Part shown: piece by piece, positions 34,501-51,700 of the stretch | Layout: each line of letters begins with the position of its first letter | Position numbering within the stretch: the stretch's first letter is position 1 | From: Apostichopus japonicus | Lineage: Eukaryota; Echinodermata; Holothuroidea; Aspidochirotida; Stichopodidae | Length of the DNA: 64,000 nucleotides | NCBI RefSeq assembly: GCF_037975245.1 | Contig: NC_092574.1 | Location: forward strand, 3,691,001-3,755,000 | Reading direction: 5' to 3' | Program-made: the position numbers and the translations under genes | Notes under the pieces: generated by a model | The model's database searches: none | The model's input: the letters and a program-made list of their open reading frames with translations, nothing else | Told to the model about the DNA's origin: nothing

Positions 34501-37085
34501 CTGCAAATTCGATTGATCGGTACCGCACATTCGATTGATCGATACCGCACGATCGATTGATCGGTACCGCATTATCGATTGATCGGTACCGCACATTCGA
34601 TTGATCGGTACCGAACATTCGATAAATCGGTTACGCAAATAAGATTGATCGGTACCGCAAATTCGATTGATCGATACCGCACATTCGATTAATCGGTACG
34701 GCACATTCCATTTATCGGTACCGCTCATTCGATTTATCGGTACCGCACATTCGATTGATCGATACCGCACATTCGATTTATCGGTACCGCACATTCGATT
34801 TATCGGTACCGCACATTCGATTGATCGGTACCGCACATTCGATTGATCTTCACCGCTCATTCGATTGATCGGTACCGCAAATTCGATTGATCGGTACCGT
34901 ACATTCGATCGATCGATACCGCACGTTCGATTGATCGGTACCGCATTATAGATTGATCGGTACCGCACATTCGATTGATCGGTACCGAACATTCGATAAA
35001 TCTGTTACGCAACATTCGATAGATCGGTACCGCACATTCGATTGATCGGTTCCGCACATTCGATTGATCGGTACGGCACATTCCATTTATCGGTACCTCT
35101 CATTCGATTTATCGGTACCGCACATTCGATTGATCAATACCGCACATTCGATTTATCGGTACCGCACATTCGATTGATCGATACCGCATATTCGATAGAT
35201 CTGTACCGCGCCTTCGATTGATTGGCATCGAACATTCGATTAATCGGTTACGCAACATTCGATTGATCGATACCGCACATTCGATTGATCGGTACCGGAC
35301 AATCGATTGATCGGTACCGCACATTCGATTTATCGGTACCGCACATTCGATTTATCGGTACCGCACATTCGATTGATCGTTACCGCTCATTCGATTGATC
35401 GGTACCGAAAATTCGATTGATCGGTACCGCACATTCGATTGATCGATACCGCACGTTCGATTGATCGGTACCGCATTATCGATTGATCGTTACCGCACAT
35501 TCGATTGATCGATACCGAACATTCGATAAATCGGTTACGCAAATAAGATTGACTAGTACCGCAAATTCGATTGATCGATACCGCACGTTCGATTGATCGG
35601 TACCGCATTATCGATTGATCGGTACCGCACATTCGATTGATCGGTACCGAACATTCGATAAATCGGTTACGCAACATTCGATAGATCGATACCGCACATT
35701 CGATTGATCGGTACCGGACAATCGATTGATCGGTACCGCACAATCGATTGATCGGTACCGCACATTCGAATTATCGGTACCGCACATTCGATTGATCGGT
35801 ACCGCACATTCGATTGATCGATACCGCACGATCGATTGATCGGTACCGCATATTCGATTGATCGGTACCGAACATTCGTTAAATTAGTTACGCAACATTC
35901 GATTTATAAATACCGCACATTCGATTGATCGATAAGGCACATTCGATTTATCGGTACCGCACATTCGATTTATCGGTACCGCACATTCGATTGATCGATA
36001 CCGCACATTCGATTTATCGGTACCGCACATTCGATTGATCGATACCGCATATTCGATAGATCTGTACCGCGCCTTCGATTGATTGGCATCGAACATTCGA
36101 TTAATCGGTTACGCAACATTCGATTGATCGGTACCGCACAATCGATTTATCGGTACCGCACATTCGATAGATCGATACCGCACATTCGATTTATCGGTAC
36201 CGCACATTCGATTGATCGATACCGCACGTTCGATTGATCGGTACCGCATCATCGATTGATCGGTACCGCACATTCGATTGATCGGTACCGAACATTCGAT
36301 AAATCGGTTACGCAACATTCGATAGATCGGTACCGCACATTCGATTGATCGGTTCCGCACATTCGATTGATCGGTACGGCACATTCCATTTATGGGTATC
36401 GCTCATTCGATTTATCGGTACTGCACATTCGATTGATCGATACCGCACATTCGATTGATCGGTACCGCACAATCGATTGATCGGTACCGCACATTCGATT
36501 TATCGGTACCGCACATTCGATTGATCGGTACCGCACATTCGATTGATCGGTACCGCACATTCGATTGATCGTCACCGCTCATTCGATTGATCGGTACCGC
36601 AAATTCGATTGATCGGTACCGCACATTCGATAGATCGATACCGCACGTTCGATTGATCGGTACCGCATTATCGATTGATCGGTACCGCACATTCGATTGA
36701 TCGGTACCGAACATTCGATAAATCGGTTACGCAAATAAGATTGATCGGTACCGCAAATTCGATTGATCGATACCGCACGTTCGATTGTTCGGTACCGCAT
36801 TATCGATTGATCGGTACCGCACATTCGATTGATCGGTACCGAACATTCGATAAATCGGTTACGCAACATTCGATAGATCGGTACCGCACATTCGATTGAT
36901 CGGTTCTGCAAATTCGATTGATCGGTACCGCACATTCGATTGATCGATACCGCACGATCGATTGATCGGTACCGCATTATCGATTGATCGGTACCGCACA
37001 TTCGATTGATCGGTACCGAACATTCGATAAATCGGTTACGCAAATAAGATTGATCGGTACCGCAAATTCGATTGATCGATACCGC

Positions 37086-38001
37086 ACATTCGATTAATCG
37101 GTACGGCACATTCCATTTATCGGTACCGCTCATTCGATTTATCGGTACTGCTCGTTCGATTGATCGGTACCGCATTATCGATTGATCGGTACCGCACATT
37201 CGATTGATCGGTACCGAACATTCGATAAATCGGTTACGCATTATGGATTGATCGGTACCGCAAATTCGATTGATCGATACCGCACGTTCGATTGATCGGT
37301 ACCGCATCATCGATTGATCGGTACCGCACATTCGATTGATCGGTACCGAACATTCGATAAATCGGTTACGCAACATTCGATAGATCGGTACCGCACATTC
37401 GATTGATCGGTTCCGCACATTCGATTGATCGGTACGGCACATTCCATTTATGGGTATCGCTCATTCGATTTATCGGTACTGCACATTCGATTGATCGATA
37501 CCGCACATTCGATTTATCGGTACCGCACATTCGATTGATCGATACCGCACATTCGATTGATCGGTACCGCACAATCGATTGATCGGTACCGCACATTCGA
37601 TTTATCGGTACCGCACATTCGATTGATCGGTACCGCACATTCGATTGATCGGTACCGCACATTCGATTGATCGTCACCGCTCATTCGATTGATCGGTACC
37701 GCAAATTCGATTGATCGGTACCGCACATTCGATAGATCGATACCGCACGTTCGATTGATCGGTACCGCATTATCGATTGATCGGTACCGCACATTCGATT
37801 GATCGGTACCGAACATTCGATAAATCGGTTACGCAAATAAGATTGATCGGTACCGCAAATTCGATTGATCGATACCGCACGTTCGATTGTTCGGTACCGC
37901 ATTATCGATTGATCGGTACCGCATATTCGATTGATCGGTACCGAACATTCGATAAATCGGTTACGCAACATTCGATAGATCGGTACCGCACATTCGATTG
38001 A
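37086..38001. repeat. Satellite block, second copy of 32697-33612
   Basis: Same monomer order as 32697-33612, including the rare CATCATCG variant and the CGCATTATGGATTG variant at about 37232, which matches 32848. Confidence 0.75.
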
Positions 38002-41000
38002 TCGGTACCGCACATTCGATTGATCGATACCGCACGATCGATTGATCGGTACCGCACAATCGATTGATCGGTACCGCACATTCGATTGATCGGTACCGAA
38101 CATTCGATAAATCGGTTACGCAAATAAGATTGATCGGTACCGCATATTCGATTGATCGATACCGCACATTCGATTAATCGGTACGGCACATTCCATTTAT
38201 CGGTACCGCTCATTCGATTTATCGGTACCGCACATTCGATTGATCGATACCGCACATTCGATTTATCGGTACCGCACATTCGATTTATCGGTACCGCACA
38301 TTCGATTGATCGGTACCGCACATTCGATTGATCTTCACCGCTCATTCGATTGATCGGTACCGCAAATTCGATTGATCGGTACCGTACATTCGATCGATCG
38401 ATACCGCACGTTCGATTGATCGGTACCGCATTATAGATTGATCGGTACCGCACATTCGATTGATCGGTACCGAACATTCGATAAATCTGTTACGCAACAT
38501 TCGATAGATCGGTACCGCACATTCGATTGATCGGTTCCGCACATTCGATTGATCGGTACGGCACATTCCATTTATCGGTACCGCTCATTCGATTTATCGG
38601 TACCGCACATTCGATTGATCGATACCGCACATTCGATTTATCGGTACCGCACATTCGATTGATCGATACCGCATATTCGATAGATCTGTACCGCGCCTTC
38701 GATTGATTGGCATCGAACATTCGATTAATCGGTTACGCAACATTCGATTGATCGATAAAGCACATTCGATTGATCGGTACCGGACAATCGATTGATCGGT
38801 ACCGCACATTCGATTTATCGGTACCGCACATTCGATTTATCGGTACCGAGCATTCGATAAATCGGTAACGCAACATTCGATAGATCGGTACCGCACATTC
38901 GATTGATCGGTTCCGCAAATTCGATTGATCGGTACCGCACATTCGATTGATCGATACCGCACGATCGATTGATCGGTACCGCATTATCGATTGATCGGTA
39001 CCGCACATTCGATTGATCGGTAACGAACATTCGATAAATCGGTTACGCAAATAAGATTGATCGGTACCGCAAATTCGATTGATCGATACCGCACATTCGA
39101 TTAATCGGTACGGCACATTCCATTTATCGGTACCGCAAATTCGATTGATCGGTACCGCATTAACGATTGATCGGTACCGCACATTCGATTGATCGGTACC
39201 GAACATTCGATTGATCGGTACCGAACATTCGATAAATCGTTTACGCAACATTCGATTGATCGATACCGCACATTCGATTTATCGGTACCGCACATTCGAT
39301 TGATCGATACCGCATATTCGATAGATCTGTACCGCGCCTTCGATTGATTGGCATCGAACATTCGATTAATCGGTTACGCAACATACCATTGATCGATACC
39401 GCACATTCGATTGATCGGTACCGCACAATCGATTGATCGGTACCGCACATTCGATTTATCGGTACCGCACATTCGATTGATCGGTACCGCACATTCGATT
39501 GATCGGTACCGCAAATTCGATTGTTCGGTACCGCATATTCGATTGATCGGTACCGAACATTCGATAAATCGTTTACGCAACATTCGATTGATCGATACCG
39601 CACATTCGATTTATCGGTACCGCACATTCGATTGATCGATACCGCATATTCGATAGATCTGTACCGCGCCTTCGATTGATTGGCATCGAACATTCGATTA
39701 ATCGGTTACGCAACATACCATTGATCGATACCGCACATTCGATTGATCGGTACCGCACAATCGATTGATCGGTACCGCACATTCGATTTATCGGTACCGC
39801 ACATTCGATTGATCGGTACCGCACATTCGATTGATCGGTACCGCAAATTCGATTGTTCGGTACCGCATATTCGATTGATCGGTACCGAACATTCGATAAA
39901 TCGGTTACGCAACATTCGATTGATCGATACCGCACATTCGATTGATCGGTACCGCACAATCGATTGATCGGTACCGCACATTCGATTTATCGGTACCGCA
40001 CATTCGATTGATCGGTACCGCACATTCGATTGATCGGTACCGCACATTCGATTGATCGATACCGCACGTTCGATTGATCGGTACCGCATTATCGATTGAT
40101 CGGTACCGCACATTCGATTGATCGGTACCGAACATTCGATAAATCGGTTACGCAAATAAGATTGATCGGTACCGCAAATTCGATTGATCGATACCGCACG
40201 TTCGATTGATCGGTACCGCATTATCGATTAATCGGTACCGCACATTCGATTGATCGGTACCGAGCATTCGATAAATCGGTTACGCAACATTCGATAGATC
40301 GGTACCGCACATTCGATTGATCGGTTCCGCACATTCGATTAATCGGTACGGCACATTCCATTTATCGGTACCGCTCATTCGATTTATCGGTACCACACAT
40401 TCGATTGATCGATACCGCACATTCGATTTATCGGTACCGCACATTCGATTGATCGATACCGCATATTCGATAGATCTGTACCGCGCCTTCGATTGATTGG
40501 CATCGCACATTCGATTGATCGGTTACGCAACATTCGATTGATCGATACCGCACATTCGATTGATCGATACCGCACGTTCGATTGATCGGTACCGCATTAT
40601 CGATTGATCGGTACCGCACATTCGATTGATCAGTACCGAACATTCGATAAATCGGTTACGCAAATAAGATTGATCGGTACCGCACATTCGATTGATCGGT
40701 TCCGCAAATTCGATTGATCGGTACCGCACATTCGATTGATCGATACCGCACGATCGATTGATCGGTACCGCATTATCGATTGATCGGTAACGCACATTCG
40801 ATTGATCGGTAACGAACATTCGATAAATCGGTTACGCAAATAAGATTGATCGGTACCGCAAATTCGATTGATCGATACCGCAAATTCGATTAATCGGTAC
40901 GGCACATTCCATTTATCCGTACCGCAAATTCGATTGATCGGTACCGCATTATCGATTGATCGATACCGCACATTCGATTGATCGGTACCGAACATTCGAT

Positions 41001-43715
41001 TTATCGGTACCGAACATTCGATAAATCGTTTACGCAACATTCGATTGATCGATACCGCACATTCGATTTATCGGTACCGCACATTCGATTGATCGATACC
41101 GCATATTCGATAGATCTGTACCGCGCCTTCGATTGATTGGCATCGAACATTCGATTCATCGGTTACGCAACATACCATTGATCGATACCGCACATTCGAT
41201 TGATCGGTACCGCACAATCGATTGATCGGTACCGCACATTCGATTTATCGGTACCGCACTTTCGATTGATCGGTACCGCACATTCGATTTATCGGTACCG
41301 CACATTCGATTGATCGGTACCGCACATTCGATTGATCGGTACCGCAAATTCGATTGTTCGGTACCGCATATTCGATTGATCGGTACCGAACATTCGATAA
41401 ATCGGTTACGCAACATTCGATTGATCGATACCGCACATTCGATTGATCGGTACCGCACAATCGATTGATCGGTACCGCACATTCGATTTATCGGTACCGC
41501 ACATTCGATTGATCGGTACCGCACATTCGATTGATCGGTACCGCACATTCGATTGATCGATACCGCACGTTCGATTGATCGGTACCGCATTATCGATTGA
41601 TCGGTACCGCACATTCGATTGATCGGTACCGAACATTCGATAAATCGGTTACGCAAATAAGATTGATCGGTACCGCAAATTCGATTGATCGATACCGCAC
41701 GTTCGATTGATCGGTACCGCATTATCGATTGATCGGTACCGTACATTCGATTGATCGGTACCGAACATTCGATAAATCGTTTACGCAACATTCGATAGAT
41801 CGGTACCGCACATTCGATTGATCGATACCGCATATTCGGCAGATCTGTACCGCGCCTTCGATTGATTGGCATCGAACATTCGATTAATCGGTTACGCAAC
41901 ATTCGATTGATCGATACCGCACATTCGATTTATCGGTACCGCACAATCGATTTATCGGTACCGCACATTCGATTGATCGGTACCGCACATTCGATTGATC
42001 GTCACCGCTCATTCGATTGATCGGTACCGCAAATTCGATTGATCGGTACCGCACATTCGATTGATCGATACCGCACGTTCGATTGATCGGTACCGCATTA
42101 TCGATTGATCGGTACCGCACATTCGATTGATCGGTACCGAACATTCGATAAATCGGTTACGCAAATAAGATTGATCGGTACCGCAAATTCGATTGATCGA
42201 TACCGCACGTTCGATTGATCGGTACCGCATTATCGAGTGATCGGTACCGCACATTCGAATGATCGGTACCGAACATTCGATAAATCGGTTACGCAACATT
42301 CGATAGATCGGTACCGCACATTCCATTTATCGGTACCGCTCATTCGATTTATCGGTACCGCACATTCGATTGATCGATACCGCACATTTGATTTATCGGT
42401 ACCGCACATTCGATTGATCGATACCGCATATTCGATAGATCTGTACCGCGCCTTCGATTGATTGGCATCGAACATTCGATTAATCGGTTACGCAACATTC
42501 GATTGATCGATACCGCACATTCGATTTATCGGTACCGCACATTCGATTGATCGTCACCGCACATTCGATTGATCGGTACCGAACATTCGATTGATCGGTT
42601 ACGCAAATAAGATTGATCGGTACCGCAAATTCGATTGATCGATACCGCACGTTCGATTGATCGGTACCGCATTATCGATTGATCCTCACCGCAAATTCGA
42701 TTTATTGGCACCGCACATTCGATTGATCGGTACCGCACATTCGATTGATCGGTACCGCACATTCGATTGATCGTTACCGCACATTCGATTGATCGTTACC
42801 GCACATTCGATTTATCGGTACCGAACATTCGATTTATCGGCAACGCACATTCGATTAATCGGTACCGCACATTCGATTGATCGGCACCGCACATTCGATT
42901 GATCGGCACCGCACATTCGATGGATCGGTACGGCACATTCGATTGATCGGTACCGCAAATTCGATTTATCGGTACCGCACATTCGATTGATTGGTACCGC
43001 ACATTCCATTGTTCGGTACCGCAAATTCGATTAATCGATACCGCACATTCTATTGATCGGTACCGAACATTCGATGGATCGGTTACGCAACTAAGATTGA
43101 TCGGTACCGTAAATTCGATTAATCGATACCGCACGTTCGATTGATCGGTACCGCATTATCGATTGATCGGTATCGCACATTCGATTGATCGGTACCGAGC
43201 ATTCGATAAATCGGTTACGCAAAATTCGATAGATCGGTACCGCACATTCGATTGATCGGTTCCGCAAATTCGATTGATCGGTACCGCACATTCGATTGAT
43301 CGATACCGCACGATCGATTGATCGGTACCGCATTATCGATTGATCGGTACCGCACATTCGATTGATCGGTAACGAACATTCGATAAATCGGTTACGCAAA
43401 TAAGATTGATCGGTACCGCAAATTCGATTGATCGATACCGCACATTCGATTAATCGGTACGGCACATTCCATTTATCGGTACCGCAAATTCGATTGATCG
43501 GTACCGCATTATCGATTGATCGATACCGCACATTCGATTGATCGGTACCGAACATTCGATTGATCGGTACCGAACATTCGATAAATCGTTTACGCAACAT
43601 TCGATTGATCGATACCGCACATTCGATTTATCGGTACCGCACATTCGATTGATCGATACCGCATATTCGATAGATCTGTACCGCGCCTTCGATTGATTGG
43701 CATCGAACATTCGAT

Positions 43716-46700
43716 TCATCGGTTACGCAACATACCATTGATCGATACCGCACATTCGATTGATCGGTACCGCACAATCGATTGATCGGTACCGCACATT
43801 CGATTTATCGGTACCGCACATTTGATTGATCGGTACCGCACATTCGATTGATCGGTACCGCAAATTCGATTGTTCGGTACCGCATATTCGATTGATCGGT
43901 ACCGAACATTCGATAAATCGGTTACGCAACATTCGATTGATCGATACCGCACATTCGATTGATCGGTACCGCACAATCGATTGATCGGTACCGCACATTC
44001 GATTTATCGGTACCGCACATTCGATTGATCGGTACCGCACATTCGATTGATCGGTACCGCACATTCGATTGATCGATACCGCACGTTCGATTGATCGGTA
44101 CCGCATTATCGATTGATCGGTACCGCACATTCGATTGATCGGTACCGAACATTCGATAAATCGGTTACGCAAATAAGATTGATCGGTACCGCAAATTCGA
44201 TTGATCGATACCGCACGTTCGATTGATCGGTACCGTACATTCGATTGATCGGTACCGAACATTCGATAAATCGTTTACGCAACATTCGATAGATCGGTAC
44301 CGCACATTCGATTGATCGGTTCCGCACATTCGATTGATCGGTACGGCACATTCCATTTATCGGTACCGCTCATTCGATTGATCGGTACCGCACATTCGAT
44401 TGATCGATACCGCACATTCGATTTATCTGTACCGCACATTCGATTGATCGATACCGCATATTCGGCAGATCTGTACCGCGCCTTCGATTGATTGGCATCG
44501 AACATTCGATTAATCGGTTACGCAACATTCGATTGATCGATACCGCACATTCGATTTATCGGTACCGCACAATCGATTTATCGGTACCGCACATTCGATT
44601 GATCGGTACCGCACATTCGATTGATCGTCACCGCTCATTCGATTGATCGGTACCGCAAATTCGATTGATCGGTACCGCACATTCGATTGATCGATACCGC
44701 ACGTTCGATTGATCGGTACCGCATTATCGATTGATCGGTACCGCACATTCGAATGATCGGTACCGAACATTCGATAAATCGGTTACGCAACATTCGATAG
44801 ATCGGTACCGCACATTCCATTTATCGGTACCGCTCATTCGATTTATCGGTACCGCACATTCGATTGATCGATACCGCACATTTGATTTATCGGTACCGCA
44901 CATTCGATTGATCAATACCGCATATTCGATAGATCTGTAACGCGCCTTCGATTGATTGGCATCGAACATTCGATTAATCGGTTACGCAACATTCGATTGA
45001 TCGATACCGCACATTCGATTTATCGGTACCGCACATTCGATTGATCGGTACCGCACATTCGATTGATCGTCACCGCTCATTCGATTGATCGGTACCGCAA
45101 ATTCGATTGATCGGTACCGCACATTCGATTGATCGATACCGAACGTTCGATTGATCGGTACCGCATTATCGATTGATTGGTACCGCACATTCGATTGATC
45201 GGTACCGAACATTCGATTGATCGGTTACGCAAATAAGATTGATCGGTACCGCACATTCGATTGATCGATACCGCACGTTCGATTGATCGGTACCGCATAT
45301 TCGATAGATCTGTACCGCGCCTTCGATTGATCGGTACCGCATTATCGATTGATCGGTACCGCACATTCGATTGATCGGTACCGAACATTCGATTGATCGG
45401 TTACGCAAATAAGATTGATCGGTACCGCAAATTCGATTGATCGATACCGCACGTTCGATTGATCGGTACCGCATTATCGATTGATCCTCACCGCAAATTC
45501 GATTTATTGGCACCGCACATTCGATTGATCGGTACCGCACATTCGATTGATCGGTACCGCACATTCGATTGATCGTTACCGCACATTCGATTGATCGTTA
45601 CCGCACATTCGATTTATCGGTACCGAACATTCGATTTATCGGCAACGCACATTCGATTAATCGGTACCGCACATTCGATTGATAGGCACCGCACATTCGA
45701 TTGATCGGCACCGCACATTCGATGGATCGGTACGGCACATTCGATTGATCGGTACCGCAAATTCGATTTATCGGTACCGCACATTCGATTGATCGGTACC
45801 GCACATTCCATTGTTCGGTACCGCAAATTCGATTAATCGATACCGCACATTCGATTTATCGGTACCGAACATTCGATGGATCGGTTACGCAACTAAGATT
45901 GATCGGTACCGTAAATTCGATTAATCGATACCGCACGTTCGATTGATCGGTACCGCATTATCGATTGATCGGTACCGCACATTCGATTGATCGGTACCGA
46001 GCATTCGATAAATCGGTTACGCAACATTCGATAGATCGGTACCGCACATTCGATTGATCGGTTCCGCAAATTCGATTGATCGGTACCGCACATTCGATTG
46101 ATCGATACCGCACGATCGATTGATCGGTACCGCATTATCGATTGATCGGTACCGCACATTCGATTGATCGGTAACGAACATTCGATAAATCGGTTACGCA
46201 AATAAGATTGATCGGTACCGCAAATTCGATTGATCGATACCGCACATTCGATTAATCGGTACGGCACATTCCATTTATCGGTACCGCAAATTCGATTGAT
46301 CGGTACCGCATTATCGATTGATCGATTCCGCACATTCGATTGATCGGTACCGAACATTCGATTGATCGGTACCGAACATTCGATAAATCGTTTACGCAAC
46401 ATTCGATTGATCGATACCGCACATTCGATTTATCGGTACCGCACATTCGATTGATCGATACCGCATATTCGATAGATCTGTACCGCGCCTTCGATTGATT
46501 GGCATCGAACATTCGATTCATCGGTTACGCAACATACCATTGATCGATACCGCACATTCGATTGATCGGTACCGCACAATCGATTGATCGGTACCGCACA
46601 TTCGATTTATCGGTATCGCACATTCGATTGATCGGTACCGCACATTCGATTGATCGGTACCGCAAATTCGATTGTTCGGTACCGCATATTCGATTGATCG

Positions 46701-49700
46701 GTACCGAACATTCGATAAATCGGTTACGCAACATTCGATTGATCGATACCGCACATTCGATTGATCGGTACCGCACAATCGATTGATCGGTACCGCACAT
46801 TCGATTGATCGGTACCGCACATTCGATTGATCGATACCGCACATTCGATTTATCTGTACCGCACATTCGATTGATCGATACCGCATATTCGGCAGATCTG
46901 TACCGCGCCTTCGATTGATTGGCATCGAACATTCGATTAATCGGTTACGCAACATTCGATTGATCGATACCGCACATTCGATTTATCGGTACCGCACAAT
47001 CGATTTATCGGTACCGCACATTCGATTGATCGGTACCGCACATTCGATTGATCGTCACCGCTCATTCGATTGATCGGTACCGCAAATTCGATTGATCGGT
47101 ACCGCACATTCGATTGATCGATACCGCACGTTCGATTGATCGGTACCGCATTATCGATTGATCGGTACCGCACATTCGATTGATCGGTACCGAACATTCG
47201 ATAAATCGGTTACGCAAATAAGATTGATCGGTACCGCAAATTCGATTGATCGATACCGCACGTTCGATTGATCGGTACCGCATTATCGATTGATCGGTAC
47301 CGCACATTCGAATGATCGGTACCGAACATTCGATAAATCGGTTACGCAACATTCGATAGATCGGTACCGCACATTCCATTTATCGGTACCGCTCATTCGA
47401 TTTATCGGTACCGCACATTCGATTGATCGATACCGCACATTTGATTTATCGGTACCGCACATTCGATTGATCGATACCGCATATTCGATAGATCTGTACC
47501 GCGCCTTCGATTGATTGGCATCGAACATTCGATTAATCGGTTACGCAACTAAGATTGATCGGTACCGCAAATTCGATTAATCGATACCGCACGTTCGATT
47601 GATCGGTACCGCATTATCGATTGATCGGTACCGCACATTCGATTTATCGGTACCGCAAATTCGATTTATCGGTACCGCACATTCCATTGTTCGGTACCGC
47701 ACAATCGATTTATCGGTTAAGCACTTTCGATTTATCGGCACCGCATATTCGATTGATCGGTAACGAACATTCGATAAATCGATAAATCGTTTACGCAACA
47801 TTCGATAGATCGGTACCGCACATTCGATTGATCGGTTCCGCACATTCGATTGATCGGTACGGCACATTCCATTTATCGGTACCGCTCATTCGATTTATCG
47901 GTACCGCACATTCGATTGATCGATACCGCACAATCGATTTATCGGTACCGCACATTCGATTGATCGATACCGCATATTCGGCAGATCTGTACCGCGCCTT
48001 CGATTGATTGGCATCGAACATTCGATTAATCGGTTACGCAACATTCGATTGATCGATACCGCACATTCGATTTATCGGTACCGCACAATCGATTTATCGG
48101 TACCGCACATTCGATTGATCGGTACCGCACATTCGATTGATCGTCACCGCTCATTCGATTGATCGGTACCGCAAATTCGATTGATCGGTACCGCACATTC
48201 GATTGATCGATACCGCACGTTCGATTGATCGGTACCGCATTATCGATTGATCGTTACCGCACATTCGATTGATCGGTACCGAACATTCGATAAATCGGTT
48301 ACGCAAATAAGATTGATCAGTACCGCAAATTCGATTGATCGATACCGCACGTTCGATTGATCTGTACGGCACATTCCATTTATCGGTACTGCACATTTGA
48401 TTGATCGATACCGCACATTCGATTGATCGGTACCGCACAATCGATTGATCGGTACCGCACATTCGATTTATCGGTACCGCACATTCGATTGATCGGAACC
48501 GCACATTCGATTGATCGGTACCGCACATTCGATTTATCGGCAACGCACATTCGATTGTTCGGTACCGCATATTCGATTGATCGGTACCGAACATTCGTTA
48601 AATTAGTTACGCAACATTCGATTGATCGATACCGCACATTCGATTTATCGGTACCGCACAATCGATTGATCGGTACCGCACGTTCGATTGATAGGTACCG
48701 CATTATCGATTGATCGGTACCGCACATTCCATTGATCGGTACCGAACATTCGATCAATCGGTTACGCAAATAAGATTGATCGGTACCGCAAATTCGATTG
48801 ATCGATACCGCACGTTCGATTGATCGGTACCGCATTATCGATTGATCGGTACCGCACATTCGATTGATCGTTACCGCACATTCGATTAATCGGTACCGCA
48901 CATTCGATTGATCGGTTCCGCACATTCGATTAATCGGTACGGCACATTCGATTGATCGGTACCGCTCATTCGATTTATCGGCACCGCACATTCGATTGAT
49001 CGATACCGCACATTCGATTTATCGGTACCGCACATTCGATTGATCCATACCGCATATTCGATAGATCTGTACCGCGCCTTCGATTGATTTGCATCGAACA
49101 TTCGATTAATCGATTACGCAACATTCGATTGATCGATACCGCACATTCGGTTGATCTGTACCGCACAATCGATTGATCGTCACCGCTCATTCGATTGATC
49201 GGTACCGCAAATTCGATTGATCGGTACCGCACATTCGTATGATCGATACCGCTCGTTCGATTGATCGGTACCGCATTATCGATTGATCGGTACCGCAAAT
49301 TCGATTGATCGATACCGCACGTTCGATTGATCGGTACCGCATTATCGATTGATCGGTACCGCACATTCGATTGATCGGTACCGAACATTCGATAAATCGG
49401 TTACGCAACATTCGATAGATCGGTACCGTACATTCGATTGATCGGTTCCGCACATTCGATTGATCGGTACGGCACATTCCATTTATGGGTATCGCTCATT
49501 CGATTTATCGGTACTGCACATTCGATTCATCGATAACGCACGTTCGATTTATCGGTACCGCACATTCGATTGATCGGTACCGCAAATTCGATTGATCGGT
49601 ACCGCAAATTCGATTGATCGATACCGCACATTCGATTAATCGGTACGGCACATTCCATTTATCGGTACCGCAAATTCGATTGATCGGTACCGCATTATCG

Positions 49701-51700
49701 ATTGATCGATACCGCACATTCGATTGATCGGTACCGAACATTCGATTGATCGGTACCGAAAATTCGATAAATCGTTTACGCAACATTCGATTGATCGATA
49801 CCGCACATTCGATTTATCGGTACCGCACATTCGATTGATCGATACCGCATATTCGATAGATCTGTACCGCGTTTTCGATTGATTGGCATCGAACATTCGA
49901 TTCATCGGTTACGCAACATACCATTGATCGATACCGCACATTCGATTGATCGGTACCGCACAATCGATTGATCGGTACCGCACATTCGATTTATCGGTAC
50001 CGCACATTCGATTGATCGGTACCGCACATTCGATTGATCGGTACCGCAAATTCGATTGTTCGGTACCGCATATTCGATTGATCGGTACCGAACATTCGAT
50101 AAATCGGTTACGCAACATTCGATTGATCGATGCCGCACATTCGATTGATCGGTACCGCACAATCGATTGATCGGTACCGCACATTCGATTTATCGGTACC
50201 GCACATTCGATTGATCGGTACCGCACATTCGATTGATCGGTACCGCACATTCGATTGATCGATACCGCACGTTCGATTGATCGGTACCGCATTATCGATT
50301 GATCGGTACCGCACATTCGATTGATCGGTACCGAACATTCGATAAATCGGTTACGCAAATAAGATTGATTGGTACCGCAAATTCGATTGATCGATACCGC
50401 ACGTTCGATTGATCGGTACCGCATTATCGATTGATCGGTACCGCACATTCTATTAATCGGTACCGCACATTCCATTTATCGGTACCGCACAATCGATTGA
50501 TCGGTACCTCACATTCGATTTATCGGTACCGCACAGTCGATTGATCGGTACCGCACATTCGATAGATCGTCACCGCTCATTCGATTGATCGGTACCGCAA
50601 ATTCGATTGATCGGTACCGCACATTCGATCGATCGATACCGCACGTTCGATTGATCGGTACCGCACATTCCATTGTTCGGTACCGCAAATTCGATTAATC
50701 GATACCGCACATTCTATTGATCGGTACCGAACATTCGATGGATCGGTTACGCAACTAAGATTGATCGGTACCGCAAATTCGATTAATCGATACCGCACGT
50801 TCGATTGATCGGTACCGCATTATCGATTGATCGGTACCGCACATTCGATTTATCGGTACCGCAAATTCGATTTATCGGTACCGCACATTCCATTGTTCGG
50901 TACCGCACAATCGATTTATCGGTTCCGCACTTTCGATTTATCGGCACCGCATATTCGATTGATCCTTACCGCAAATTCGATTGATCGGTACCGCACATTC
51001 GATTGATCGGTACCGCAAATACGATTTATCGGTACCGCACATTCGATTGATCGGTACCGCACATTCCATTGTTCGGTACCGCACAATCGATTTATCGGTT
51101 CCGCACTTTCGATTTATCGGCACCGCATATTCGATTGATCCTCACCGCAAATTCGATTGATCGGCACCGCACATTCGATTGATCGGTACCGCACATTCGA
51201 TTTATCGGTACCGCACATTCGATTTATCGGCAACGCACATTCGATTTATCGGTACCGCACATTCGATTGATCGATACCGCACATTCGATTTATCCGTACC
51301 GCACATTCGATTGATCCTCACCGCAAATTCGATTTATCGGCACCGCACATTCGATTGATCGGTATCGCACATTCGATTGATCGGCACCGCACAATCGATG
51401 GATGGGCACCGCACATTCGATTGATCGTTACCGCACATTCTATTAATCGGTACCGCACATTCCATTTATCGGCAACGCACATTCGATTAATCGGTACCGC
51501 ACATTCGATTGATCGGTACCGCACATTCGATTGTTCGGTACCGCACATTCGATTGATCGGTACCGAACATTCGATAAATCGGTTACGCAACATTCGATTG
51601 ATCGATACCGCACATTCGATTGATCGGTACCGCACAATCGATTGATCGGTACCGCACATTCGATTTATCGGTACCGCACATTCGATTGATCGTCACCGCT
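43716..51700. repeat. Internal segmental duplication of the satellite, copy 2 (about 8 kb)
   Basis: This is the counterpart of 19094-31060, shorter because it lacks about 2.05 kb corresponding to roughly 24.5-26.6 kb, a 33-monomer block and one of the two 1056-bp units. Stretches such as 48380-49477 keep the same reading over more than 1 kb as 26732-27829, so the duplication is recent relative to monomer divergence. Confidence 0.85.
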
